Part shown: piece after piece, positions 21,425-33,199 of the stretch
Layout of the letters: every line of letters begins with the position of its first letter
Numbering within the stretch: the first letter of the stretch is position 1
Source: Delphinus delphis
Lineage: Eukaryota; Chordata; Mammalia; Artiodactyla; Delphinidae
NCBI RefSeq assembly: GCF_949987515.2
Contig: NC_082699.1
Coordinates: 75,612,281 to 75,676,280 of the forward strand
Reading direction: 5' to 3'
Length of the DNA: 64,000 bases
Notes under the pieces: model-generated
Told to the model about the DNA's origin: nothing
Database searches by the model: none
What the model saw: the letters and a program-made list of their open reading frames with translations, nothing else
Translations under genes and position numbers: made by a program

Positions 21425-22105
21425 ACTCACCAAGGGAAAAATAGAGAGAGAGAAAACCCAAATAAATAAAATCTGGAATGAAAGAGGACACATTACAACC
21501 AATGCCACAGGATTTTTAAAAAATCATAAGGTACTATCATCAAGAATTATATATCAACAAGCTGAACAGCCTAGATAGAGTAGATACATTCCTGGAAACA
21601 CACAACCTACCAATTCTGAATCAAGAAGAAACAGAAAGCCTGAATGGGCCAATAACAAATAAGGAGATTGAACCCATAATAAACACCTCTCGACAAAGAA
21701 AAACCCAGAACGAGATGGCATCACAGGATTTATACCAAGCATTTATTGAAGAATGAATGCCAATCCTTCATAAACTCTTCTAAAAAATAGAAGAGAGGAC
21801 ATTTAAATATCCATAAGGCCAGTAGCACCCTGATACCAAAACCAGACAAAGACGCCACAAGAATAAAGAACTACAGGCCAATATCCCTGATGGACAGGGA
21901 TGAACAGATTTCTCAAAAAAAAACCATTAGCAAACCAAAGTCAACAGAGTATTTTAAGGATCATATACTGTGTTCAACTGGGATTTATTCCTTGGATGCA
22001 AGGATAGTTCAACCCACGAAAATTAATCGATGTGATACACTACATTAATGGAATGAAGGATAAAAACACAAAATCATCTCAATAGATGCAGACATTGCAT
22101 TTGGG
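21425..22105 (+). pseudogene. LINE-1 ORF2 reverse-transcriptase relic
   Basis: On the plus strand, broken frames carry the reverse-transcriptase part of LINE-1 ORF2: a stretch encoding the residues before the catalytic core (near 21740-21860), the conserved AACTACAGGCCAATATCCCT (about 21869-21888) and the downstream GGATGCAAGGATAGTTCAAC (about 21997-22016). Stops and frameshifts are frequent. The orientation is opposite to the L1 3' UTR just upstream, consistent with a 5' inversion or with two separate fragments. Confidence 0.75.
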
Positions 22106-22110
22106 TACCT

Positions 22111-22575
22111 TTTAGACATACCAGTCTCAGAAATGTCTTTTACTGAGTTTTCATAGTGAATACAGAGAATATAAATTAGTTTCTATTTATCTGGTCTCCA
22201 CAGCTGGATTCCATCAACAGTACCGGTAGTTTCCGTCTTCTGAAGTATTCATCAATTTAGGAAAAAGGCATAATATTGGAGGATTGTAAGTGTGGGTGTG
22301 ATTATAAAATATTATCCATCCATCCTTCCAACTATTTATTACCTGTTGAGACTGTTAGCACTGGGAGTGTACTGATGGATTAAAGAAGTTCTCTCCATAA
22401 AAACTAGGCTGCCAAAATGATATCACAATATAGTACAGTAACTGACATAATAGAAGAAATCACATTGAATCGTAGGAGCACAGATCAAGAACACTAGACC
22501 CAGACTTGAAACAATAGGGTTACAGGGGAAAGAACTGAAAATAGGCAGATACTTGTACATCATTAGGATTTGGTT
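22111..22575. other. Unassigned sequence
   Basis: No gene or clear repeat recognised. Confidence 0.35.
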
Positions 22576-22579
22576 CGCG

Positions 22580-23725
22580 TTGACCTTTTCCCAGGGCTCA
22601 CCTCTCAGCTCCTCTATTTTCTTGTACTCTTTCCTTTGGTGATCTCATTCTTTTACATGTTTTCAAACACATGCTTATGCTCATAATCTCCACATTTACA
22701 TATCCCACCTAAACCTCTCACTGATTTTCAAACTATCATTCCCAAGTCCCTACTGCTATCACTGCTTGGATATGTCTCCCCAGCATCTTACACTTCACAA
22801 GCCCAAAACTGATCTCTTAAGATAATCTTATCTTCAAACCTCATCTTCCCTTACTACCTGCTCTTATGTCCACTTGGACCCACATGACTAAGCTGTAAAA
22901 CTGGGATTCATTCCTACCTCCCCTGTCTTTGGCATCTCCACGTCCAGTCTGCTGATTCTATTTTGAAATTATGTATTGAATCTGTCCACTTCATCCACCT
23001 TTACTGTCACCTCCCTTGGTCTAAGCCTTCATTACCTTTTACCTTTACTACTGAAACACTCCACCTGTTTTGCTCTGCACTCCCACTTTCACTCCGTTAT
23101 AATCAATTCTACGTACAGCAGCCTAAATTATGGTTTAAAATGTAACTCGTTTTGCGCCAGTCCCCATCTTAAATCCCTTCAAGGAATACATAAACATGGT
23201 TGCACTTAAATTCCAAGATCCTTACGTGATCCATGTGGTCAACATAGCCCATACCTTGCCTACTTTTCCAGTCACCCAGTATCTAGCTTTCTCACTAGGA
23301 TTCAGCAACAGGGGCTTCCTTCACCACCAATCTCCGCCCCCTCCATGCCTGCAGGTGTTCCAGACACCCTCCTCGTTGACTCTCTGTACAGCTTGCTGCT
23401 TCTTATCCACCGTGTCTCAGCGTATACATCACTTCTTCCACAGATTCCATCATGGCCACCATCTACAGGCAGGTATTTAGAAATAGGGACACTCTCTCCC
23501 ACTTGTTTCCTTCATAGCATTTATCAAAAGTACATGATCCCTTAAATTCTCCTTGCTGTCCCTTATCTTCAGTAAATTGCAACCTCCATCATGGCAGTGA
23601 GTGTGTCTGTTTCATTCACGCATGAATGAAACATGGAGAGACTGAGGCACGGTGGGCACTCAGCATATCTTTGAGGAACTACTTACTGACTTCCTGAATG
23701 AATGAATAAATGAGTGAATGTATGA
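22580..23725 (+). mobile_element. Long L2 stretch
   Basis: About 1.1 kb follows the order of the 3' part of L2: CCTAAACCTCTCACTG, ACTGGGATTCATTCCTACC, TTTAAAATGTAACTCGTTTTG, AAATCCCTTCAAGG, AAATTCCAAGATCCTTACG, GCCACCATCTACAGGC and an end with repeated GAATGAATGAATAAATGAG. The 94- and 66-codon open frames inside (23196-23480, 23345-23545) are by-products of its C-rich composition. Confidence 0.55.
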
Positions 23726-23729
23726 CTTC

Positions 23730-24382
23730 CATTAGTTTTTGAATGGTAGCTGCTTTAAAAAAAAAGTAAAATCTTTATTCAATGAAAGTTCATTTCCTGC
23801 TTGTATTGTAGTTCAATGTGAATTTTCCAGGCTAAAAGAGCCTCCTGGGAGACTTTCCTTCAATAGAGACTCACTCACCTCTACCTTATGGCTCCTCCGA
23901 CCTTAAGATTCCCGAAGTCCTCTCCATGCAGCTTGTGGATGGGGAAAAAGAGCAGAAAATCAGCGTGGGAGGGTATTATGAGACAGACCTGGAAATGTAC
24001 CCCTACTGCCCATATTCCTCCTGGTATATCTGTCACGTGACCCATCACATGTCCTTACTTAACTGCAAAGGAGGCTGGGAAATGTAGTCAAGCTCTGTGC
24101 CTGAGAGTAAGGGAAACACTTTGGTGAACAATCTTCCCATCTTTGACACAGGATCTTAATCTCAGGTATGTGAAATCCTGAGCTCTGCCTTGCATTTCCT
24201 ACAATTTCAGAGCTATACTTAATCAATACCATGTAAATTCATAGTGTGAAGTGAAACCATTAGTCAGTCATTTGGATATTTCTTCCACATATTTCCAATC
24301 ATTAATTTTCCAAAAAAGAGGGGGCAAATCATCTAGGCATCGAAACACCTGGATGACAGAATAAATAGTGTATTTTCTGTTT
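23730..24382. other. Unassigned; part of an unnamed old repeat likely
   Basis: About 23880-24150 contains GACCCATCACATGTCC and GGAGGCTGGGAAATGTAGTC, the tail of an old mammalian repeat whose other end type is seen near 30225. The name is not certain. No gene seen. Confidence 0.35.
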
Positions 24383-24615
24383 ACACTTGATCTTTTTCTC
24401 TTTTTTTTGTGGTACACGGACCTCTCCCTGTTGTGGCCTCTCCCGTTGCAGAGCACAGGCTCCGGACGCGCAGGCCCAGCGGCCATGGCTCACGGGCCAA
24501 GCCGCTCCGTGGCATGTGGGATCCTCCCGGACCGGGGCACGAACCCGTGTCCCCTGCATCGGCAGGCGAACTCCCAACCACTGCACCACCAGGGAAGCCC
24601 AACACTTGATCTTTT
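24383..24615 (-). mobile_element. CHR-type SINE with exact 14-bp target duplication
   Basis: The SINE body runs from about 24401 to 24600. ACACTTGATCTTTT occurs exactly at 24383-24396 and 24602-24615. The body has several substitutions against the other copies, for example CGTGGCATG for CGCGGCATG and GCAGGCGAACTCCCAACC for the usual GGACTCTCAACC, so it is an older or different subfamily member even though its duplication is intact. Confidence 0.9.
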
Positions 24616-25635
24616 GTTCTACAAAACACATAGTAAATGAGGAGAATCCCACTGTTCTTATGTTCCCAACTTTGATCTGGATAATCTACTGGCTGTCAGT
24701 TATGTGAGTCCCCAGATGCAGAGTCTCCCCATGTGAAGGTTGCTGGTAATAACGTGAGAGAATATCCCACGGTGTAAAGTCTTGACATCTGAGGGGGCAG
24801 TGGACAAGTGATTCTTTTTTATTCTTCCTGGCAAGGGCAACGGCTCTGAGCACGATGATGATAATTAAGACTCCCCCTTAACAAAGTCAGAGAAAATGGG
24901 AGTAATAAAAAGACACCAGGGAAGGGGAGGTATTGGAAAAGCCCATATACACTGATCTTAAGGAGTGTCCTCCGCAAAAGAGGTGTGTGTGGTGTGTTAA
25001 GATAAAGGTGACAGAATTACTGTTATGCTGGGGCAGATATTTTCTCTATTGAGAGAATTGGGGAACATGTACTCAGTCCTTGGAATGTCCCTTCAAATTT
25101 GTGAGGGGCCAGCCTTTAAGGGAGCTGAAGGCCCCAGGCTCTCAGACTGTGATGCATGAAGACTGGCATGAATGAGGAATCAGTGAGGTGTCCTGGACCA
25201 CTTCATTCCTCAGGGCCTTGCAATGGCTCAGAACGATGTGGAGTGACGTCAACGTAGTGGTAGGATCAGGGGCCAGACGCCCTGAATATAGAAGAATAAA
25301 AGGATTGATGTCCCCAAGAATGTCCACTCCGTGTAGCCATAAAGCAGTGTTCTGTTTCCACCTGAGAGCCCTGGGTCCTGGACAAATTATCCCAGCCAAG
25401 GCAAGCGCAAGCTAGAATATGGATGTGAGATGAAATATAGAGCCTCAGAAAAATTTGAATTTCAGATAAACATTTTTTTCTAGTATCCTAAATGTTTCAT
25501 GGAGCATATGTGAACTTAAAAAAAATCTATGTATGCATGTATACATCTAGATAATATACATATACACATATTGCGTGTGTATAGTGTGTGTGTATTTTTA
25601 TTTATCAAAACTCCAATTTTGGAAGCATCCTGTAT
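24616..25635. other. Unassigned sequence
   Basis: No gene or repeat recognised, apart from an AT/GT-rich patch at about 25525-25600. Confidence 0.4.
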
Positions 25636-25639
25636 TTTT

Positions 25640-25890
25640 TTTCACTTTATTAAACTCTTTATTTTTATTTTTTTTCTTTTCCCTTTTTTTTACATTTTTA
25701 TTTTGTATTGTTGTAGAGTTGATTAACAAGCTGTGCTAGTTTCAGGTGTACAGCAAAGTGATTCAGTTATACATATACATGTATCTACTCTTTTCCAAAT
25801 TCTTTTCCCATTTAGGTTATTACAGAATATTGAGCAGAGTTCCCTGTGCTGCACAGTAGGCCCTTGTTTTTATATTTGCTGACTGGTAAC
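25640..25890 (-). mobile_element. LINE-1 3' UTR, truncated
   Basis: A T-rich tail is followed by antisense LINE-1 3' UTR: TAGAGTTGATTAACAAGC, TTTCAGGTGTACAGCAAAG, TTCAGTTATACATATACATG and AGAGTTCCCTGTGCTGCAC. It is the same type as 56930-57211. Confidence 0.8.
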
Positions 25891-25894
25891 CCTA

Positions 25895-26956
25895 AACTAC
25901 AAGATAAAGAGGATAAAAATTGGACCAAGTCCTTAGAGAAGCCTTCGTCAAGTTAGAAAAGCCAAGACTCAGTATCAACAAACATGTCCTCATAAGGATC
26001 CTAAAACTTAGTACTGAGAGGAGTCTTCATGGCTTATGCTCAGGCCCACACAGGTCACCAGAAGCTTGTCCAGGTGATTGGATCACAGGTACGGCTCAGT
26101 AACCAAGTATTCTGTTGGGGCCTTGCTTTCTGAGCATATGTTTCTTGCCAGGAGTCATGGGGCATGGCTGCAGCTGCTTCCAACCAGACACCAGCACAAA
26201 GTCCCCTGATGGTACCAACCAAGAAATAAACCGCGAAGAGGTTTAAAAGAAGGAATCACTTTTATTTGGTATTGTACAGTTTGTTGTTTCTTAAAAGGAA
26301 ATAAAATTTTCCCTTTCAAATTAAAAATACCACCTCTATACAACTATCTTGATAGCTCTAATTACAGTGTTTGTGACCCAGTGGAGCCCCAAGTACACCT
26401 GTGAAAGGTAATTCTTCACAGACACTGGGATTTCACAGCTACCTTTGGGTTATGACTTTCATAAATAGAGTCTATTACAGACTTTCTCTGAAAGCTGAAT
26501 TATAGTGATGCAATTTTTAAACTCACAAGATATTTGCTGGTGGAAATTAACCCAAGGGGTTTAAATTATATCCATTTCTTGATAGACCACTAATATTCCC
26601 TTTTTAAAATTTCTTTTTGGAATTTAAAAATAGTCCCCTTTTGTTCTTTCACGATCTCATTTTAGCCACTTTCCCCATAGTGTGACTTCCTTATAATAAA
26701 GGTATTGGATAAGACCCATAAACAATTGAATTGAGTGATTGGACTCCTGGGTGTTTGAACACATATACAACAGTAGAATCCAAGAGAAAATATTGGAGGG
26801 AGAATGAGTTATTCTTGGTGTGCAGAGACCAAAGGGCAACACTGTGCTTTGCCTCTGTTGGTCATGAGACTGACCATGGGGAAGACGGCCCAAAGGGGAG
26901 ATTTGGAGACTTACAAGTATAGGGCTTCTCACGCAATTAGTTGTGGTCAGACTAGG
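25895..26956. other. Unassigned sequence
   Basis: No gene or repeat recognised. A 151-codon minus-strand frame (26657-27112) continues into the L1 below and shows no domain. Confidence 0.4.
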
Positions 26957-27206
26957 AAGACAAGCCAAGGTTGTGTCTCTATTTCTGCCCTGCAAACCAG
27001 GAATAGAGACACAGATGTAGAGAACAAACGTATGGACACCAAGGGGAGAAAGCAGGGGGGCGGGGTGGTGGTGGTGGGATGAATTGGGAGATTGGGATTG
27101 ACATGTATACACTGATGTGTATAAAATGGATAACTAATAAGAACCTGCTGTATAAAAAATAAATAAAATAAAATTCAAAAAAAGAAAGAAAGACAAGCCA
27201 AGGTTG
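26957..27206 (+). mobile_element. LINE-1 insertion with 17-bp target duplication and 5' inversion
   Basis: AAGACAAGCCAAGGTTG is repeated exactly at 26957-26973 and 27190-27206. The insert is a short LINE-1 3' end in sense: AATAGAGACACAGATGTAGA, GGGATGAATTGGGAGATTGG, AATGGATAACTAATAAGAAC, then an A-rich tail from 27152. Its first 27 bases (26974-27000) are the inverted complement of the adjoining L1 sequence, so GTGTCTCTATT (26972-26982) mirrors AATAGAGACAC (27002-27012). This is the signature of twin priming. The long exact duplication suggests a young insertion. Confidence 0.88.
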
Positions 27207-27260
27207 CAAACAACTTGAATTCATTTAGATATGGTCTAAATATGTCTCTATATACAACAT

Positions 27261-27503
27261 AAAATTTGTAGCGGGCTTCCCTGGTGGCCCAGTGGTTGAG
27301 AGTCCGCCTGCCGATGCAGGGGACACGGGTTCGTGCCCTGGTCCGGGAAGATCCCACATGCCGCGGAGCGGCTGGGCCCCGTGAGCCATGGCCACTGAGC
27401 CTGGGCGTCCGGAGCCTGTGCTCCGCAACGGGAGAGGCCACAACAGTGAGAGGCCCACATACCACAAAAAAAAAGAAAAAAGAAAAAAAAGAAAATATCT
27501 AGC
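27261..27503 (+). mobile_element. CHR-type SINE with imperfect target duplication
   Basis: The SINE body starts near 27273 and ends at ACCACA, with an A-rich tail to about 27491. AAAATTTGTAGC (27261-27272) and AAAATATCTAGC (27492-27503) agree at 10 of 12 positions. Confidence 0.85.
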
Positions 27504-27884
27504 AGATTCTATCTATATTTCTCCGTATTGACTGATATACAGACAGAATTTCTACTTTTTGACCATGGAAGGAAATAATTGAGGGAAAGTAAAGCAATCG
27601 ATTTTCTTTCTCAGAGGTTAAAGTGGTGGTTACATCTTTTTTGTTTTTCTTCTGTTCTTTCATTCTCACAGCCAAAGTCCCCAGAACTTTACTGTCAGCT
27701 GTAAAGACAGTGAGTAAGGTTTACTCATCACTCCATCACACAGGGTAGCTGGAGAAAAATAGAGGGGTGGTCAGATGTTCACTTAATGAATTGCTCAGTT
27801 CTGCTTGCTAAACTTTAAGGGCGCCATTGGTCAATTTCAGGAAGCAGGGATACTGTTCAAGCCTTGGGATGTTGGGATGTTTTG
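27504..27884. other. Unassigned sequence
   Basis: No gene or repeat recognised. Confidence 0.35.
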
Positions 27885-28110
27885 CTGCTTGGAGCCAGCC
27901 CTATCTGATCAGGGATCGTATCCTGGCTTGGCCACTGGATTTGCCTTGTAATTTAGGCAAATTCTAGGTGTTTCTCAGATTTCACGTGAGTAAAATGGGA
28001 TTCTTTTATACTTTTATAGAGTTAAGAGGATTACTTGCGTTAACATTCATAAAGCATTTAGAATGGCACCTGGTACATAAGAAACACTGTAGGTGTGTTT
28101 TAGTTCATTA
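27885..28110 (+). mobile_element. MIR SINE
   Basis: CTTGGAGCCAGCCCTATCTG, GGATCGTATCCTGGCTTGG, CCACTGGATTTGCCTTG, GTGAGTAAAATGGGATTC, TAAGAGGATTACTTGCG and AGAATGGCACCTGGTACAT match MIR end to end. Confidence 0.75.
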
Positions 28111-28169
28111 TCTCATCTGAAGCTGAACTGTAAGCTCATCTCTGCACCTGACCTCTCAGCAAATGCCAG

Positions 28170-28390
28170 TTCTCACTTTCCTTAAAACAAAAGTGAAGAG
28201 CGTGTCTTGGGAGAGGTCATGTGACTTGCCCAGGAAGTGCTATTGCTTTACAGTTAGATAAAACAAGTAGGACTCAGAAAAGTCACATGACTTCTCTGAG
28301 GAGGGGTTCAGCTAGTCACCCTTCCAGGACCTGAGCAAGACATGGGGTCTCTAGTTTCCTAGTCCAGAGTCCTCTCACTGAACTAGAGAT
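28170..28390 (-). mobile_element. MIR-like fragment
   Basis: GGTCATGTGACTTGCCCAGG, GGACTCAGAAAAGTCACATG and the TCCAGAGTCCTCTCACTGAA end suggest an antisense MIR. It may contain two fragments. Confidence 0.4.
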
Positions 28391-29725
28391 CATTCATTTT
28401 GAAAATATTTTCTTAATCTTTAGCATACATAATTCGCATGAGTTACCAAAAGCAGTGACTGATTTCCTTAAAAATAATTCACTCAAGACATTGCCAGTTA
28501 AAGTGATTACAGAGGAAAAGGGGTCACCGAACAGGGAATTATGTGACCCAGATGGCTGAAAGCAAAGCATGTCAACTTGCAGCTGTATCCAGCGTGGGTA
28601 CGGGTTGCTGGTAATTTTTCCTCCCCTCTTTGACATCTGTCTCCTCTCTCAGGGAACTGCTCTGCCGAGCTCACCAGCTGGTTTTTCAGCTGGAGAGTGC
28701 CACAACTCAGGTGGTATGGTTCAGCAGAGAAAAATAAATAAATGAAGCAGTAAACAAGCCACAACATTTCCATCTTTTCTCCAAGAACCCCATCATCAAG
28801 GGCTGCTAACTATAGGACTCCCACCAATAATTGAGTTTCACGCTGTGGCATTCTCCCACCACGTGGTTATGTGAAATAGTTAAATAAACTGATGGGAGCA
28901 TCTCATTTATATCCGTTACTGGTGTTATGGCTGGTTTTCTTAATATGTTAGGGAAATTGCCCATATTACACCTGTCACAGGTGAAAAATCTGCATAGACA
29001 TGCATAATTCATGAATCTCTAATCCCAAAGAGAGAACAGCAAAGACTCGTTATTGCTTGAATTCCAATTTTTACAGCGATATCTCAGATATAATTAAAGC
29101 CTCTGGAAAAGGCAACTGTCAGAAGCAGCTTTTCCGTTTGCTCAATATCCAAGGCTGCTTGCCATTGGCCAGGGTAACTGATGCTTCTGGATTTCATCTT
29201 CGCTACCTCGAGAATTTCAGCAGAGCAGGAGCGCCCCTGATTTAAATAGACTGGATGTGAGGCAACCTGGATTCATGGTAAAAGCTGATGGGGGTGGAAG
29301 TTGGATGGGAATTCATGATGGAATACGACTAACTTAGAGGCACAAAGTGTAACTTTCATGTTTAGGTATTTTCCATTGTGCCTCACTGCTTCTCTAGACG
29401 GGAACGTGGTTAAGGAACAAAACCACCTTTGACCCTTTGCTTATCACGTTCTCGTTGTCTGAAATGATATCTTACTCCTCCCTGCACATCGTTAAACAGG
29501 ACCCCTTTTGCTTTATTGACTATTTTCGTTTCATTAGCGAAAATAAATAAATTAATTAATGTGACACGCAAGCATTTCCCACAATCTGGATTTTGTTTGC
29601 ATGTTACCTTATGGTTATACTTAGTTAAAATTTTTGACAAAAATATCATATGGATAATTTATGTCTCAGTGGGTCCTACCTGGAGGATCGTGATGTCTGT
29701 TGGCTTCATTTATTTTTATAATAGT
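28391..29725. other. Unassigned sequence
   Basis: No gene or repeat recognised. Confidence 0.4.
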
Positions 29726-29729
29726 GACA

Positions 29730-30190
29730 GAAGCACTATTATAGTGGTTGCATGTGGAAGGGGGACTGCCAAGAGCTGGGGAAGAGGAATTACAAAAGGG
29801 CATGGGGGGGCTTATCTGGTGGCGCAGTGGTTGAGAGTCCGCCTGCCGATGCAGGGGACACGGGTTCGTGCCCCGGTCCGGGAAGATCCCACATGCCGTG
29901 GAGAGGCTGGGCCCGTGAGCCATGGCCGCTGAGCCTGCGCGTCCGGAGCCTGTGCTCCGCAATGGGAGAGGCCACAACAGTGAGAGGGGCGCGTACCGCA
30001 AAAAGAAAAAAAAAGGGCATGGGGAATATATTGGGGGTGACAGGTATCTTCACTACCTTGCTTGTGGTGATGATTTCATAGGTGTATACGAACAATAAAA
30101 CTTACTGAATTGCATAATCTAAATATGTGCAACATATGATCCTATGTAATATGATCACAAAATTGATCATGTTACAGTTATACATATAAT
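29730..30190 (+). mobile_element. Old LINE-1 3' end, split by a SINE
   Basis: TAGTGGTTGCATGTGGAAGG, TGCCAAGAGCTGGGGAAG, then after the SINE GGGGGTGACAGGTATCTTC, TGTGGTGATGATTTCATAGG and AACTTACTGAATTGCATAAT follow the sense strand of an old LINE-1 3' UTR. The CHR SINE at 29808 interrupts it. Confidence 0.6.
29794..30024 (+). mobile_element. CHR-type SINE with exact 14-bp target duplication
   Basis: AAAAGGGCATGGGG is repeated exactly at 29794-29807 and 30011-30024. The SINE starts at 29808 with GGGCTTATCTGGTGGCGCAG (family start GGGCTTCCCTGG) and ends near CGTACCGC with an A-rich tail. It inserted into the L1 3' end at 29730-30190. Confidence 0.9.
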
Positions 30191-30224
30191 ATCTGCAAAG
30201 CACTTAAGAAACAAATCGGTTATC

Positions 30225-30680
30225 AATTTTTATGTTACAAACCACCTCAAGATTTAGTGCTTTAAATCACCAATGGCTATTTAGATTGCCTGCAAATCTG
30301 CAGTTTAGTCAGGCTTTGGGGGAAGAAACTCATCCTGCTGCACAAAGCATCAGCTCCAGCATCGCTGGTGGATGAGGACTCCATTTTTCAAGATGGTGCA
30401 CGCACAAAACTGGGCAAGTCGGTGCCGGCCATTTCCGGGGAGCCCAGCTGAGAACGTGGCTTGGCGCATCGTTTCCTCTCCATGCAGTCCCCTCGAAAGG
30501 CTTCTAGAGATTTCTTACAGCGTGGTGGCTGGGTTTTAAAACAACAGTCCCCACAAAAACTTAGGGAGAAGTATAAGGCATATTTCGACCTAGCTTTGGA
30601 TGTCCTACAGGGTCCTTTTTGACATACTATTTTGGCCATTTCAGTCACAAGTGTCCACCCAGGTTTAAATGTAGGAGATA
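30225..30680 (+). mobile_element. Ancient LTR-like repeat, family not assigned
   Basis: TATGTTACAAACCACCTCAA, GATTTAGTGCTTTAAATC and TCAGCTCCAGCATCGCTGG have the word order of a common old mammalian repeat whose name I cannot give with confidence. Confidence 0.4.
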
Positions 30681-30689
30681 TAGCCTTAA

Positions 30690-31270
30690 CATATGGATAA
30701 CCAGTGATAACTTTGTAAAAGAACCTGTAGGAGTGATATATTCCAGAGTATTCTTTGGAAAAGACAATCTGCTACAATAGGGTTCATTTATTTGAAATTC
30801 ACCTCCCATTTTGAAACTTAGCACTGTTAAATTGCTATTATGTTTCCTTAGAATGCTTACATCAAGTCTTCATGGCTGCTTACAGTAACAACTTAGCATA
30901 GTGTTGAGAACGCCAATAGCTTCAGTTTTATACCTTCCCCATCTTAAAGAAACAGAAAGCATAAAATCTTCTCTAAGTACTTTAAAGCCCGCACTATAAT
31001 ATATGCATGGAACGATTAAAAAGAAGAAAAGAAGATGAAAGTACCCACACAAAATTGTAAATCAAAATGCAAGGCATTTTGTAATTAAAAGTAATTATGT
31101 GAATTTTGGAGAAACCATTTTTGTATGTTAAGACCCCATTTGATTGATTCTTCACTAGGTGGATTCTGGAGCTGGATAATAAACTGAATTGAGCACATTC
31201 ATTTTCAATTTTTAGCTTGTAACTCTTTAGTAAGATGTTTTATCTATATTTTCTTTATATTAATTAATGG
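30690..31270. other. Unassigned AT-rich sequence
   Basis: No gene or repeat recognised. Confidence 0.35.
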
Positions 31271-31274
31271 AGGC

Positions 31275-31300
31275 TGTGTGTGTGTGTGTGTGTGTGTGTG
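31275..31300. repeat. TG microsatellite, 13 units
   Basis: 26 bp of pure TG. Confidence 0.93.
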
Positions 31301-31369
31301 TATGGGTGGGGGAGTTTGTTTTTTAAATGGTGTCATATTACATAAAACAGATAACACAACCAAGAAGTA

Positions 31370-31605
31370 CAGTGTGGTGGGAAAAGAACAGGTTTGGCAT
31401 TGTACATAAGTTATTTAAATTCTGTTCACACACCTATGAGTTGTGACATTTCAAGCAGGTTGTTTAATCTTTCTAAGCATCAACTTTTTTTCATCTGTGA
31501 AATGGAAATAACAAGATTCACTGGACCGAATGATTGCATGAAATGAATGAAATAATATCTTAATTTCTTGGCACAGAGTAGATGCTCAATTAGTTTTTGA
31601 ATTAT
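31370..31605 (+). mobile_element. MIR SINE
   Basis: TGTGGTGGGAAAAGAACAGG, TTTGGCATTGTACATAAG, GTTGTTTAATCTTTCTAAGC, CATCTGTGAAATGGAAATAA and GGCACAGAGTAGATGCTCAA follow MIR from end to end. Confidence 0.75.
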
Positions 31606-31724
31606 TTTTCTTTCCTCTTACACCAGTTTGTTAATAGTTTTCTATTGACTTGTCTACCTCTGACTTACTTTAATATTTACCACAATATTCCTATGTTTCC
31701 TAGCTGAGATCTTAATTTATCTGT

Positions 31725-31810
31725 CACCATATTCATCTTTGTAATTGTAGCACTGAAGATGCAAGGGGCCTGATGTGTGATAAATAATAAATGTTTGGAA
31801 AATTAAGTCA
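31725..31810 (+). mobile_element. L2 3' end fragment
   Basis: TTTGTAATTGTAGCACTGAA, GGCCTGATGTGTGATAAATA and AATAAATGTTTGGAA resemble the last bases of L2. Confidence 0.4.
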
Positions 31811-33030
31811 TTAATATTGATAACTTTTTTATATTTAAGTAGCCCTTAAGTATTTATAAAATACTTGCTAATGTTTCATTTCCATATTGCAGCACAGGTC
31901 TGTCAGCTTTGATTTTGCCTTATGCATATAAATGAAGAAGCTAAAACAGAGAAGAGTTGAATCCTGGCTTAGAACATACAAGGAGTAAGAAACAAAATTC
32001 AGAGCTCACTTTATATCCCAGTACTTGCATGCTATCTCAGATTTGGGGTTAATTTCAAAATAGGTCATTGCCATAGAAAATTACTATCCAAAATGAAACC
32101 ACTCCATCTGACTAATTTAGCACTAGTTACTTCAGACAGTTGGGAGTCATCACCATTGGGAGATTTGCAGAAAGGCAAAACATCGCCATTAATGAGACAA
32201 CCTCACAAGACAGCACTGGGCATGCTCACTATCTAGTGGAAAGAGCTGCCCCTCTGCAGGGCACAGCTTGGGAAGACAGAACTGCAAAGAAAGCTTGGTT
32301 TGATATTGTCAGAAAACTCATAAATGTTTCATAAGGGCTCCACAGAAGAAGAGGAAGATAAAACCTCAGCAAATGACCTCTTTTGATTTTCTCATAATGG
32401 GAAGATTATAAATCCTGATGAAACATCAGGCTGGAATGAAGACCTGCCTTTTGAAAACCTGAAAATGCCTTGTCAAGATCCATTTTCTCCTATCTGATCC
32501 TACATGTCCCCGCTCCTCTGCACTTGAAAAGAAAGAAGGTTATCAGATTGTCACAGCAAGGGCAGCTGTGGAGTCACCCAGAGAGGAAAAGCTACCCCAC
32601 CCAATGCTGATGGCTGGCCCGGCAGAACTGAATTTCTTTTCACTGGGAAGAACTCACAGGGACCAGACCAGATTCCTTGGCAGGCCCTGGGTAGTTGTCT
32701 TTTTAGTCTCATACCTACGCCCTCTGTGACCACAGGAGCTCAATAACACCACAGCAAGGCTGACTGTCTTTTCAGACAAATGGTATGAATGTTATATGTG
32801 TTAAAGAAATGAGTATGTGCTGAAACTCTTTGTAAGTTGTGTGTCATTATACAATGTATTTCTTACAAAAACATATTTCCCTATTTATTTCATCAATAAC
32901 AATTTTCATTCCAGAGAGATTAAAAAAATATACACGCCAAAAGAAAACACAAATTATAATTTACTCAAGAAGGAGACATAATCTCTTTCATGTTATGCGG
33001 GAGAACCTTCCCCCAACTAAGAAATTTCAG
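31811..33030. other. Unassigned sequence
   Basis: No gene or repeat recognised. Confidence 0.4.
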
Positions 33031-33195
33031 GTTGATAGAGATATAATAAGAAGGTATGATTTATCCTGGTATAATCAAGAGACCTAAAATTGCTGGAGAA
33101 AAGATAAATTCTCTAAAACTCTTTTTTCTCCAGCAATTTTAGGTCTCTTGATTATACCAGGAAAAATAATTCCCTCTTATTATGTCTATATCAAC
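33031..33195. repeat. Long inverted repeat, 72-bp arms around a 21-bp spacer
   Basis: Left arm 33031-33102 and right arm 33124-33195 are reverse complements without gaps. The inner 39 bp (33064-33102 against 33124-33162, starting TCCTGGTATAATCAAGAGAC on the left) are identical, while the outer 33 bp agree at 27. This gives 66 of 72 (about 92%) overall. The spacer is 33103-33123. I recognise no transposon ends and see no clear target duplication. It could be a MITE, a template-switch inverted duplication, or a hairpin RNA locus. Confidence 0.9.
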
Positions 33196-33199
33196 ATCT

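Noticed and set aside
23196..23545. Overlapping 94- and 66-codon frames
   Set aside because: They lie inside the L2 stretch and overlap each other in different frames.
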